A stretch of DNA of 64,000 bases. Source: Sambucus nigra. Taxonomy: Eukaryota > Streptophyta > Magnoliopsida > Dipsacales > Adoxaceae. Positions within the stretch are counted from its first letter, which is position 1. Every line of letters starts with the position of its first letter. The stretch covers positions 217,001 to 281,000 of the forward strand of contig CASBWL010000043.1 in NCBI GenBank assembly GCA_949130495.1, in the 5' to 3' direction. Positions 35,707 to 47,000 of this stretch are shown here, one piece after another. Under the pieces are notes generated by a model that did no database searches, was not told where the DNA came from, and worked only from the letters and a program-made list of their open reading frames with translations. The position numbers and the translations under genes are program-made.

Positions 35707-35894
35707 GGAGAGTTTGTAATAAATGATAGCCATCGAATAGACACCGCATGATGCTTTGAAGGAGGATGACCAATTTTAGAGGGTCGAGGCCGATTCTGAG
35801 GATCTAAGGGCGCAAAGACGACCAATTCAGATGGTCGAGGCCGATTCTAAGGACCTGAGGAGTGTGTTAGGGATAACCAATTCTATGGGATTAA
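35707..35894. other. Spacer between purine tract and minisatellite
   Basis: Diverged precursors of the 40-bp repeat (GACCAATTCAGATGGTCGAGG, shortened here to GACCAATTCAGATGGTCG) occur from about 35770. No gene. Confidence 0.5.
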
Positions 35895-37545
35895 GGTAAC
35901 GATCCAAGACCGAGGACCGAGGTCAATTCTGACCTAAAGGAGGTGACGACCGAGGACCGAGGTCAATTCTGACCTAACTAAGGTGACGATCCAAGATCGA
36001 GGTCAATTCTGACCTAAGAGAGGTGACGACTGAGGACCTAGGTCAATTCTGACCTAACTATGGTGATGATCCAAGACCGAGGTCAATTCTGACGTAAGAG
36101 AGGTGACGACCGAGGACTGAGGTCAATTTTGACCTAACAGAGGTGGCAATACAAGACCGTGGTCAATTCTAACCTACGAGATGTGACGACCGAGGACCAA
36201 GGTCAATTCTGAACTAACTATGGTAACGATCCAAGACCAAGGTCAATTTTGACCTAAGAGAGGTGATGATCGAGGACTGAGGTCAATCTTGACCTAACTA
36301 TGGTGACGATCCAAGACCGAGATCAATTCTGACCTAAGATAGTTGACGACCAAGGACTGAGGTCAATTTTGACCTAACAGAGGTAGCAATACAAGACCGT
36401 GGTCAATTCTAACCTAAGAGATGTGACGACCGAGGACCAAGGTCAATTCTGAACTAACTATGGTAACGATCCAAGACCAAGGTCAATTTTGACCTAAGAG
36501 AGGTGATGACCGAGGACTGAGGTCAATCTTGACCTAACTATGGTGACGATCCAAGACCGAGATCAATTCTGACCTAAGATAGTTGACGACCAAGGACCAA
36601 GGATAATTTTTAGCTAACTATGGTGACGATCCAAGACCGAGGTCAATTCTGGCCTAAGAGAGGTGACGACCGAGGATCGAGGCCCATTTTGACCTAACAG
36701 AGGTGACGATCCAAGATCGAGGTCAATTCTGACCTAAGAGAGGTGACGATCGAGGATCGAGACCAATTTTGACCTAACAGAGGTGACGATCCAAAACCGA
36801 GGTCAATTCTGACCTAAGAGAGGTGAGGACCGAGGTCAATTTTGACCTAACTATGGTGATGATCCAAGATCGAGGTCAATTCTCACCTAAGAGAGGCGAC
36901 GACCGAGGATCGAGGTCAATTCTGACCTAACTATGGTGACAATCCAGGACCGAGGTCAATTCTGACCTAAGAGAGGTGACAACCGAGGACTAAGGCCAAT
37001 TTTGACCTAACAGAGGTGACGATCCATGACCGAGGTCAATTATGACCTAAGAGAGGTGACAATCGAGGACTGAGGCCAATTTTGACCTAACAGAGGTGGC
37101 AATCCAAGACCGAGGTCAATTTTGACCTAAGAGAGGTAACGACCGAGGTCCGAGATCAATTTTGACCTAACTATGGTGACGATCCAAGACCGAGGTCAAT
37201 TCTTACCTGAGAGAGGTGACGACCGAGGCTCGAGGCCAATTTTGACCTAACAGAGGTGACGATCCAAGATCAAGGTCAATTCTGACCTAAGAGAGGTGAC
37301 GACCGAGGACCGAGGTCAATTCTGACCTAATTATGGTGATAATCCAGGTCCGAGGTCAAGTCTGACCTAAGAGAGGTGACGACCAAGGACCGAGTTTAAT
37401 TTTGACCTAACTATGGTGACGATCCAAAATCGAGGTCAATTCTGACCTAAGAGAGGTGACGACTGAGGATCGAGGATAATTTTGACTAACAGAAGTCACG
37501 ATCTAAGACCGATGTCAATTCTGACCTTAGAGAGGATGAAGATTA
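35895..37545. repeat. 40-bp minisatellite with internal inverted repeat, about 41 units
   Basis: The monomer is about 40 bp and contains GAGGTCAATTCTGACCTAA, in which GGTCA and TGACC form an inverted repeat. Two monomer types alternate: one starts GACCGAGGACCGAGG, the other GATCCAAGACCGAGG, giving an 80-bp dimer. A 240-bp block (six monomers) at about 36110-36349 is repeated at 36350-36589, marked by shared variants such as CAATACAAGACCGTGG. The array ends with AGAGAGGATGAAG. Confidence 0.95.
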
Positions 37546-38213
37546 GATTTTGGGTTCCGTTGGGGAATGAGCTGGGGAAAAAGTAGAGTGTCCTGTGCAG
37601 ACTTTGAAAATGTCTTTCTGGAGTTCCACTGGGGAAATTACCTCATGACGTTGTTTTGAGCCGAGGACCTGATTACTGAGGAAGTGTTTTTGATCTACGA
37701 AGGAAAGGCGAGTTTGATGTCATAAACTTCATTGGGGAAGTGATTAGGTGGTCCAGGTATTGGGCGTATTGCTCGAGGAGGTTTGAGGCCTTTAGAGATC
37801 CTCCGGGGACGTCACCAGGAGGAGTTTTACTTGGTTTTTTAAGATTTCCGTCGGTGAAATGGGGGTTACGCTTGAGGGAGTGCAAAATTTTCTTAGTGAA
37901 AATGTTTTAAATCCTTCCTGGGATTTTTAAAAATTTTTTGAGGATTTTTTAGGGCTTTCTGGTATTTTTTGGGAATTTTTGTACGAAATTTCAAGAGGGT
38001 GCCGATCGGCATGGTGCAGGAGGTGCCATTCGGCAGTGGCACGGACTTTTGGACTACCTCGGGAAGGTAAGTAGACAGTGTCGATGCTGAACGACATGAC
38101 GCTTAGCATCCTATATAAAGTGGGCAAATTCCCTTCATTTTTCACAGCCTTTTGCTTTATTTCTCTCTAGGATTTTCCTCTGCAAATCATTCTAGCATTC
38201 TGATCTCTAAGAA
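37546..38213 (+). promoter_or_regulatory. Upstream region and promoter of the antisense PMD gene
   Basis: Gene-less sequence with several TTGGGGAA words, then TGCCGATCGGCA at 38000-38011 and TGCCATTCGGCA at 38024-38035. A TATA box CTATATAAAG lies at 38111-38120, about 95 bases before the ATG at 38214. The direction is plus, opposite to gag-pol. That this is an active promoter is inference from spacing and composition. Confidence 0.6.
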
Positions 38214-40331
38214 ATGGCCACCTTTGTGAGCACTGTAGTGCATAGAGAATGGTTGAATGTCGATGACTGGGCGAACGTGGAGTGGATGACTAGGGCGCCT
38301 CTTGCTTTGGGGAGTGAGAACTCTTTTGATGCATTCGAGCCGGTTGCAGATTAGTGAACTTTACTACGGGAGTCATCGCGTCATCGGTCTTCTAAGGTGG
38401 TGAGCTCTGGCGGTTATGTAAGTAACCTGACTTTTGGCATTCCTCTCTCTTTTTGGTGATTTTTCCTTTCTTGAATTTTGACAAGGTTTCTCCTTTTGAT
38501 AGTTTGATATCCCTTTGAAGAACATGCGTGCCCGTGGGACAACAGGGCTTAAGGATGTCTGGGAGCATCTTCCACCCGTGGTGCGTTAGGTGGTATCATC
38601 AGCAGGTTTTGGGAGGTTGGCGTCTGCGTTGGATGAGACGCCTCGTTCGATAGAGGTCTTATGCGCTTTGGGGGAGAGATGGTGGGATACTACCCACACC
38701 TTTCATTTCATCTTTGGGGAGATGACGGTGACTCCCATAGACGTACAGCAGCTGTTGGGTCTTGATTATGATGGAGAGCAGATAGAGGTGGATCGTTCTC
38801 TAAAGGTGAGGCCGGAGGCAGTGCGTGCGACACTTGGTGACGTAGGGAGGATAGTATCTGGGGATTCCATCCTGCTGTCCTTACTGAAGGATGTCTTGCT
38901 GTGTAGGGTGATCAATGTGGAGGATGGGCTATAGGTGAGGCATCTGGCCTGGTTGTTCATCTTGCTGGTGCTGGGAGGCTTCATGGTGGCGTCAAGTGGC
39001 GACGTCGTCCATTTGTGGTTCTTATCGTACTTGAGGATGTTTTCAAACATCCCTCTCTATGATTGGGGGAGCCTGACTTTGGCGAGCCTCTATTTTTCTT
39101 TGGATGCATTCAGCTCGTGCTGTCGACAAACTTTTACTGGAGCCACATATCTCCTCGAGGTATTTCTTTAATTTTACGCAATTTCCTTTCATGCATTTGC
39201 ATTTTCATTATGCGTCTCTTTTTTATTGTGAATTCCTGTATTTGGCAGACGTGGTTCTATGAGGTGATTGGGTGCAATACCCAGCTGATCCCTCTAAAGG
39301 AAGATATTGTTGGGGATTTATTCCAATTGTATCGATGGCAAAAGGCCAATCGGCAGTCGAGGGATCTCTCTCTGGAGGCGGTGCGTCAGGTCTTGAATGG
39401 CCTGACCAGTGGTAGGGTAAGACTCTTTCCTTTTCAATCTTGGTTTTGGCATGTTCTGATTTTGTATTGACTTATGCTTGCTCGGGGACTTTCAGGTGAC
39501 CTTTTACCCTTGGGGGACAGCCATTCAGGATACGGGGTGACCGGGGTGAACGCGCAGATGCGGCGCTTACTAGCGCATGAGTTTGGCCATTCTTGGTATC
39601 TTGGGGAGAGGGTGGTCCGACAGATTGCTGAGGAGGAGGTGGTGGTGCCACCTGCGCAGCCTCCTATGTCCATGAGGCAGGAGCGACTAATGCCGAAGGA
39701 TGCGAGGATCACAGCGATGATCGGTGAGTCCTACTTGTTATATACTAATACGGCTGCACCGTATGACTATATGGACTTTGTGACGAGCTGGTTGATGATG
39801 CCTTGCCTTTCCCTCCTGTGGGTTCTAGTTGGGCGGTGGGGTCCTCCCACAGCGACGGTGGTCCGACGATGGCGGCGGAGACGACTTCAGAGGTTCCTTT
39901 CGTGAAATTGCACACTCCTTCGTACAACATTCAGAGAGTTGATGGAGGGATGGTGCCTATGTTGCACCGTCCTCATGCGATGGATCTAGAGGAGTTGGGT
40001 TTGATAGAGGAGGTTCTTCATCCAACGGTATACCTTCTTGCTCTTTTTTGGTTCTTTTTCTGTTTTGATTCCTCTTTGATACTGATTTTTTTTGCCTTTT
40101 TCTCTACAGCAAGTTCGGGTGTCGACCACTTGGCTGAGGGACATCAGAGACTGGATATCTTCAGCGACTGCCATATTCGGGATGCGGTCCCGATTCCTTC
40201 TTGCTTGGTGTCTTTTGCTTCGTTCGGGGAGGACTCAGGCTCAGTTATCGGTGGTGTGTCATCTCGTTTAGGGGAAAGAGAGCGCGTCGCAGGGGCGGAA
40301 GCTTTTAGAGAGAGGGGTGAAGGGTATGTGA
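38214..40331 (+). pseudogene. Antisense plant mobile domain (PMD) gene, five exons, broken
   Basis: Plus-strand exons with GT/AG borders: 38214-38417, 38503-39159, 39249-39416, 39496 to about 40026, and 40110-40331. Exon 2 carries the typical PMD (PF10536) pattern: GERWWDTTHTFHFIFGEMTV, then LLGLDYDGE and later YDWGSLTLASLYFSLDAF. Exon 3 starts WFYEVIGCNTQLIPL. Exon 4 begins VTFYPWGTAIQ and then needs a frame change, after which SWYLGERVVRQ appears. In-frame stops are at 38352, 38587 and 38932. PMD proteins occur both in plant transposons and in silencing factors of the MAIN type; the biochemical role is not known to me. It lies between integrase and the minisatellite, on the strand opposite to gag-pol. 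Confidence 0.75.
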
Positions 40332-40884
40332 GTGAGAGGATGTGGGTTCGGGATGAGTCCCATTTTTTTTTTCTTTTCTCTTATTTCCTACAAAATTTGA
40401 TGCAACACAGAAGAATATATGTATGCAATGCAATGGGATTTTTTTTATTATCTTTTGTTAATGATGAATAAGTGAATGCATGCACATGTGCAACTTGTTA
40501 TCTTTTGTTATTTTTGGGATTTTAAAAGAAATTTTTATTAAGATAAAAAGGGGATTTTTGAAATTCTATTAAGAATATCAATTTATTTTGAGTTTTCTGA
40601 ATTTTGACAAAAGAGGAAAAAGGACAATTTCCAAGAGTAGGGGGTTGCCGATCGGCAAGCAACTTGTCCTGCCTATCGACAGTCAAGTCCAGTCTCATCA
40701 ATTCAAAGTTTTGATTAGTGCCCTCTTCAGCCTTTGGTACTTTTGTGGGGGTAGGATTCCCTCCGATTTCTACAGGGATTGGTCTCTTGTGAGGCTTCTC
40801 ATGTATAAAAAGGGTAGGGGTGGAGTGTTTCCCTCACACCTTCACATCCTTACTTACTTGTCTACTATCTCTTAGTCTTGCAAG
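40332..40884 (+). promoter_or_regulatory. Spacer with promoter of the second antisense gene
   Basis: TGCCGATCGGCA at 40646-40657 is preceded by ATTTCCAAGAGTAGGGGG, which resembles the ATTTCAAGAGGG before the same palindrome at 38000. TGCCTATCGACA follows at 40670-40681. A TATA box TATAAAAAGG lies at 40804-40813, about 80 bases before the ATG at 40885. No gene is seen in 40332-40600. Confidence 0.6.
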
Positions 40885-42174
40885 ATGGCTCTCCCTGGTA
40901 GCGTTGAGTTTTAAAATTACCTCGAAGCCTTAGAAGCGATGTGCTCTTATGACGTCGACTATGATGCTTTCAACATACGTCGAGTTTCTTTATGGAGCAA
41001 TCGACCCATTGAGTGGAACATGCTGATGGCGGCGGTATAATTATGGTACCCCGAAGACCATGTATTCCCCTTTGGGTTGGATGAAGTTTGTCCTACCTAC
41101 GAGGAATTTTCTGTCATGCTGGGGGTAAATCCCAGTGTTGCTGTGGCTTTACCCGAATTTTACCGTTCTCCCACGGATTTGCTGGCTGGGCTTCTTCGCA
41201 TTTTGCCTTCGGCGGCAAGATCACTGGTTATTAGAGGAATGATTTCCCTCCCGGTGGTGTTGCAGTTTGTACATCTGCAGGAAGCTGGCGATGCTGGATA
41301 TGTTGGAACTGTTGCTCTGGGCTTGGTTTCAAAATTGCTGCTGGTGACTGGGGAACTGTTGGTGGATCCGTAACTTACAGCCATTACTTCATGGATGTCA
41401 TACCGTCGCAATCCTGCGGCGGTGATACTGGCGGAGACACTGAATGGTCTGGATGCCTGACGAGAAGGTCGTTCTGACTTCCTGCGGGGTACCCCCGTGA
41501 TGCTATTCATGTGGTTGTCTGAAAGACTCTGCCTGGTGACTCCTCCAGAATATCCTTTATTGGTTGTACCCAACTTCTTTTCGCATCACTTATTCTATGT
41601 TGGCCTGGATATTGTGAGCTGGGAGAATTGGTTTGTGGAGCATGGGGCTCGGAATTTGTACTGGTAAATGCCTTGGTGGGGACAATTTCTTCTTGTTCTG
41701 GAGCTAGGAGAATACTCATATGTGCGACTGGTCAGCCTTAGACAGAAATCTTTCTATTTCCCTTGGCAGCTTCTGTGCCAATTTGGTTGGGCACAGGTCG
41801 TGCCACCTCGGACACTAAATTTCTTTCTGTTAGATGTTTTGACCGAGCGCCTGCGTCTGCTGCTTGGCTCTTTGTGGGAGAATCGACGTCCTTCGACCCA
41901 TCCCTCTCAGTCTGTTGGGAGAGTTTAGCATATCCCTGGGGATTATATGAAGTGGCTGTGGAGGAAAGTAGTTAGCAAGATGTCGGCAGTGGAGACTGGA
42001 CAGAAGTGGTTTGTTTATTTTGACACCATGGAAGGAGGTGTTGTGGTCTTTTCGAAGCTGGTTCGAGCCTATCGGTTCATGGAGTGTCTGCGACACTCTG
42101 TTCAGGCAGGGGAAAATTGGGGACCCCAAGATGTAGATGATGATGGAGCAGGCTCCTCTAGTAGTTGTGGGTAG
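40885..42174 (+). pseudogene. Antisense DUF7745-like ORF, one frame with six stops
   Basis: A single plus-strand frame of 430 codons runs from ATG at 40885 to TAG at 42172. The N-terminal third has LWYPEDHVFPFGLDEVCPTY followed by EEFSVMLGV, which resembles the retroelement-associated DUF7745 family (medium confidence, from memory). The tail is acidic and Ser-rich. Internal stops are at 40912, 41038, 41371, 41458, 41665 and 41926. None is accompanied by a frameshift, and each could arise from CAA, CAG or CGA by a C-to-T change. No introns are evident. It lies 3' of integrase on the opposite strand, tail to tail, with 484 bases between. Confidence 0.6.
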
Positions 42175-42658
42175 GACTCCAGGAGAGTTTATTGTGTAAT
42201 GGGGGATAAATGTGGGGATTTTATTATGGCTTTTTAGGAAGGTGGGGGAAGGGAGTTATCCGTTCCTTTTCTTATGTAATCCGTACCGTAATTTCTTTTT
42301 AAGGAAATAAACAAGTTTTTGATCATCCAGCTGTGCCTTTGATGAGTTTGTGTTGTTTGAATTATCTATACCGATCTCTAAGGCATACATAATCCTTTTG
42401 TTCAAATATATATTGGAATTGATTGTTATTCTCGGAGGTAAGAAAAGAATAGTATTTTGTGAAAAAGAAACGGGTCGTGATCATGTAAGGTGTATGAGCT
42501 GCCTATGTACCCCTAGGGTTTTTGAAAAGTTTTAATTTGTTTGAAAATGATTTTTGCAGAGGGTCAGGCCCACGTAGTTCTGGGTGAGGGGGAAATAAAG
42601 AGTTTTTTTTTAGCATAGAAGGGGGATGAGAAGAGTGGTAGCGCGCCGAGATTTCGGA
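42175..42658. other. Spacer between antisense gene and integrase end
   Basis: The two genes converge here. An AATAAA-like word (GGAAATAAACAAG near 42303) could serve the antisense transcript. Nothing else is recognised. Confidence 0.4.
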
Positions 42659-43963
42659 CTAGGGGTAGAACTTCTTGAGATGGTCCAGGTTGACTGGACG
42701 GGCCATCTCTTCCCCATACAAGTCGGTGAGCATGGCGGCACCGCCAGACAAGATCTTCTTAACAATGTAGGGTCCACTCCAATTGGGCTTGAATTTCTCT
42801 CTGGGGTCCCAGATGGGTTCTATGAATTCTTTGAGGGTTAGGTCCCTTTCTCGGACACCACGGTCCTTGACTCTCTTTTTGAATGAATGCGCTATTCGGC
42901 GATGGTACCTTTGTATGTGGTATAGTTCTTTTAATCTCCTTTCGTCTAGGAGAGTCAGATCGTCAAGACGGCTTTGGCACCAGTCTTCTTCACTGACCTT
43001 ACTTTCAAGCATGGCGCGCAGCGAGCATATTTCCAACTCCACGGGTAGGACTGCTTCCATTCTGTAAACTAGAGAGTAAGGGGTAGCCCCAGTAGTAATT
43101 CGAATTGAGGTTCGGTAGCCCCAAAGGGCGTATGGGATCCGGTCAGCCCAATCCCGATAGCTTTCGGTCATCTTGTTGATGATGGCTTTGAGGTTTTTGT
43201 TGGCAGCTTCAACTGCACCATTGGTCTGAGGTCGGTAGGGAGAATATTTGTGTCTCTGAATTCCATACTCGTTGACCACTTTTGTGAGTTCTGCCTCGAA
43301 ATGTAACCCGTGATCTGACACTAGCTCGTGCGCTACCCCATACCGGCAGATGATGTTTTTCTTGATGAATTTGGCCACTTTCTTAGCGTTTAGAACTGCA
43401 TATGACTCATCTTCGACCCATTCGGTGAAGTAATCAATGGCAACTAGGATGAACTCATGCCCATTGGAAGCCTTCGGTGTAACCTTACCTATGATGTTGA
43501 TGCCCCAGGAGGAGAAAAGCATGTTGTATAATTTGTGCGGAGGCAGATGCTGAAGGTTGGAGAACTATTGGCATTTAAGGCATCTTCGGACATAGGCGGT
43601 GCAATCATGGGTCATAGTGGTTAAGTAGTAGCCTTGTCGGATGATCTTCGTGGAAAGCATGTGATCGTTTATGTGGGGTCCTCACTCCCCGTTGTGGATC
43701 TTTTGCATTATCTTTTCAATGTTAGTCCCTGCGATGCAATGTAGAATGGTTCCATCGAAGTTTCGTTTGAGCAGTGCTTTGTGACAGATGATGTACTGGG
43801 CGGCCAGTCTTTGGAGGGTTGCTCGATCTTTCTTATTGGAACCATTGGGATACCTACCATGCTTGAGGAGGCTCCAAATATCATAGTACCAACAATTCGC
43901 TATCTCAAGATCTTCTGTGGTGACGAGCTCAATGTGGTAGCAGTGGGTCGGTTTGTCTTGCTT
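42659..43963 (-). pseudogene. Integrase of the 20-kb element, first catalytic Asp changed to Asn
   Basis: The open core (43522-42659) encodes 287 residues. The DDE triad is incomplete: the first position reads SSWGINIIG, with Asn in place of Asp; the second Asp is in LVSDHGLHF and the Glu in NGAVEAANK. The C-terminal region has NWSGPYIVKKIL and ends LDHLKKFYP. The N-terminal zinc finger lies upstream at about 43880-43530 with EKIMQKIHNGE before a stop, then HDCTAYVRRCLKCQ. The finger is broken by stops. Integration activity is not expected. Confidence 0.9.
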
Positions 43964-44380
43964 TTAAACAAGGAAGGGGATGATTGTGATTTCTTTGGGC
44001 ATGTCGACCATGGATGCCAGGGTAGCAAGGGCATCAAATAGGTTATTCTTGGATAGGGGTAGGTAATAGAAGGTGATATCTTGGAATTGGGAGGCTAGCT
44101 CTTCTATATGGGCATGGAAGGGTTGGAGTTTCTCGTCCTTGACTTTCCACTTTATGAGATCTTGACCGATGATGAGGGTAGAATTCCCGTAGACATCTAG
44201 GCATTGAATACCTTTCTTGAGAGCAATGTTGAGGCCTACCGTGCATGCCTCGTATTCATCCATGTTATTGGGGAAGGGAAAATCCAATTTGATGGCAATG
44301 GGAGTGTGAGAGTCATCTGGGGAGATCAGAAGTATCCCAATGCCATATCCCTTTTTATTGGCAGTGCCGTCAAAGAACAT
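43964..44380 (-). pseudogene. Archaeal-type RNase H domain (aRNH) of the 20-kb element
   Basis: 138 open codons on the minus strand. The first Asp is in MFFDGTANKKGYGIG, the Glu in MDEYEACTVGL, the third position reads LDVYGNSTLII (Asn where Asp is usual; element B keeps VYEDS) and the fourth Asp is in NLFDALATLASM. Known: Tat-lineage plant retrotransposons carry a second RNase H of this type after the Ty3-type RNase H. It would remove RNA from RNA-DNA hybrids. The Asp-to-Asn change suggests loss of activity. Confidence 0.8.
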
Positions 44381-46053
44381 TTTCCATCGAAGGTTATCTT
44401 GACCAGTTCAAAGGATGTTTTTATCTGGGAATTTGGAGATCCAGACATCGTCTTCTTCAATGAAGGAATTAACGAGGTAGTTAGAGAGGACTCTTCCTTT
44501 CATGGCTTTCTGCGTGACGTACACGATATCAAACTCGGCTAAGAGCATTAACCATCGGGCCATTAGCTAGATAAAGCATTTTTCTCTAGCAAGTATTTGA
44601 TGGGGTCCATTCGGGATACAACCTTGATGTGGAAGGCGAGCATGTAGTGCCATAACTTTTGGGTAACCCAGACAAGTATGACACATGCCTTTTCCAAAGC
44701 GGTGTAGTTGACCTCGTATCCGACCAATTTGTGACTGGCTTAATAGATGGCTCTTTCTTTGCGGGAATCTTCAAGGTACTCGGCTAGCAAATCCCCGACT
44801 GAAATGTCGATTATGGTTAGGTATAGGAGCAAGGGGAGACCAGGCTGTGGTGGCATGAGTACCGGGGGTTGGGTTAGATATTGTTTGATTCGGTCAAAAG
44901 CTTGTTGGCAGGCCTCGTTCCAAACCTTAGTTGAATCCTTTCGAAGGAGTTTGAAGATAGGTTCGCAGATGGAGGTTAACTGGCTGATGAACCGACTGAT
45001 GTATTGTAATTTCCCAAGGAAACCTCGGACTTCTTTCTCTATTCGGGGAGGTGGCATCTCAAGTATGGCTTTCAGCTTGGCAGGATCTGCTTCTATCCCT
45101 TTCTCACTGACCATGAATCCTAAGAGTTTTCCCTTTGTAACGTCGAAGACGCATTTTTGTGGATTGAGTCTCATCTGATACTGTCGTAGTCGCTCGAAGA
45201 ACTTTCGGAGTTCAGGAACATGACCCTCTCTAGTTTTGGACTTGATAATCATATCATCCACATATACCTCAACTTCTTTGTGAATCAAATCGTCCAGGAT
45301 GGTTGTGGCAGTCCTCTGGTAGGTAGCCCTAGTGTTCTTGAGAGCAAATGGCATAACGGTGTAGCAAAATGTTCCCCATGGGGTGATGAATACGATTTTT
45401 TCTTGGTGGTTTGGGTGCATTTTGATTTGGTTGTATCCGGCAAACCCGTCGACGAAGGACTTGAGAGCATGACTGGCTGTGTTATCCATGATCATGTAGA
45501 TATTCGGTAGCGGATAATCATCCTTTGGAGAGGCTTTGTTCAAATCCCGATAGTCTACACACATCCGAACTTTTCCTCCTGATTTTGGCACGGGCACTAT
45601 GTTGGCTAGCCATGTGGGATATTCGATCACACGAATGAAGCCTATGTTCAACTTTTTGACCACCTCTTCTTTGACTTTGAGCGATCATTTGGTGCGTAGC
45701 TTTCTCAACTTTTGTTTAACCGGCTTGTAATCTGAGAGAGCAGGAGTCTCGTGCTGAGTTATTTCAGGATCAATTTCGGGCATATCATCGTAGGACCATG
45801 CAAAGACATTCACAAATTCCTTTAGCAATTCTTCGAGTTGTGCATGCTCATGCTCGTCGAGGGTAGCCCCTATCCTAATCTCGTGTAGTTGGCTACTAGA
45901 ACCGAGGCTAATAGCAACAGTCTCTTCCTCATTAACTTGAACACGGTTATATTGTTTATTATTAACCTTATTTAGATCAGTTAAGAACTGTTCATTTGCA
46001 AAATCATCATCATCAAAAGTTTGATTAGAATCCAGACAGCTAATGTAAGGCAC
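44381..46053 (-). pseudogene. Reverse transcriptase and Ty3-type RNase H of the 20-kb element
   Basis: 46053-45685 encodes the N-terminal part with FVNVFAWSYDDMPEIDP and SDYKPVKQKLR. After a TGA (a Trp position in relatives) the frame continues at 45663-44740 with the RT core: GFIRVIEYPTWLANIVPVPK, VRMCVDYRDLNKASPKDDYP, FVDGFAGYNQIKMHP and the catalytic EVEVYVDDMIIKS, then LGKLQYISRFISQL of the connection domain. A TAA at 44740 interrupts the start of RNase H (ERAIY then ASHKLVGYE); traces with stops continue to about 44560. The RT catalytic site is intact, but the protein is split by at least two stops. Confidence 0.9.
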
Positions 46054-46739
46054 AACAAGATACTCAAAATCTTCATTTCATTGATAGGAAAAACAACATT
46101 GAGAACCTCTTCAAAAGAGGACTCAATTATATTTGAACAAGGATAGACAACAGAAGAAGAAAGGGGGTAAACATTGTGATTATGGGAGATTTCAACAGGT
46201 AGAACCCGCACAGCATGCCAGTTGAGGAGAGGTGTATCAGCAGCTTTAATCAGGTGGGATGGATATAGCGATGTAGTTCCTGAGTAAACCATGTAGAGAT
46301 CCAGCCCCAGTGTCTGTAAGTTGAAGGAATCTTCGCACTCACTTTCCTCAGTCTCTTCGGTTTCTTTGATGAGCGGTTGTACATGGTGTTGGGAACTCTC
46401 GGCCCATGGGTAGCTGTCGTGGAAGAAGATCTCCATTCCAGGCTTCATCTTCTTGTCTGTATGGTCATACCATGGTTCAGGAAATCCACAAAAGGGTAAG
46501 TCCTCACCCTCTTTAATGAATCGTCCATTTAAGGAATCACTTGGGATAGTCTGGACACAGTCTAGTCTCTTATTTGATCGAGACTGGCAGATCATTCTGA
46601 GCTCTTGTTCTGATGGTTGATACCCCAAACCACAGGGAGGAAAATCCTTCTTTAGTTCAATCGGCTCGAGTATCCCTTGCTGTCTTTGTCCTAGCCCCAG
46701 TCCGAGCATGGAGTGCATATTTCTGAACATTTGAATCAC
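45981..46739 (-). pseudogene. Protease-RT linker ORF of the 20-kb element
   Basis: 252 open codons, minus strand. It includes PPCGLGYQPSEQELRMICQ, NGRFIKEGEDLPFCGFPEPW and SFNLQTLGLDLYMVYSG. The same segment survives in element B at 17788-17387, so it is a conserved part of this family's polyprotein. No catalytic motif is seen; in the Ogre group a long region, sometimes with an intron, separates protease from RT. Its 3' end overlaps the RT N-terminal frame by 73 bases, so a frameshift or splice joins them. Confidence 0.65.
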
Positions 46740-47000
46740 ATTGACGTTTCCATGAGGGTCTTATTCTGGACAAACCCTCTCTTTAAAGTTGTCCCCTGCC
46801 GGTAGTAGATGTGGTTCAACTCGGAACCCTGATAGGAGCATATCATTTGACCCGTGCTGTATCTCAAGGATTGGGTTGCTGGTACTTGCACCATCGGCAT
46901 TGTCGCCATCGCCCAAGATGGTAATGACCCGTTCGTCGACGAAGAAATTTAATTTTTAATGGAGTGAGGAAGACACGCCCTTGATACTGTGGAGCCATGG

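Noticed and set aside
41160..41573. 137-codon minus-strand ORF opposite to the DUF7745-like gene
   Set aside because: A shadow frame with composition unlike a protein. The plus-strand frame is longer, is continuous apart from stops and has recognisable motifs.
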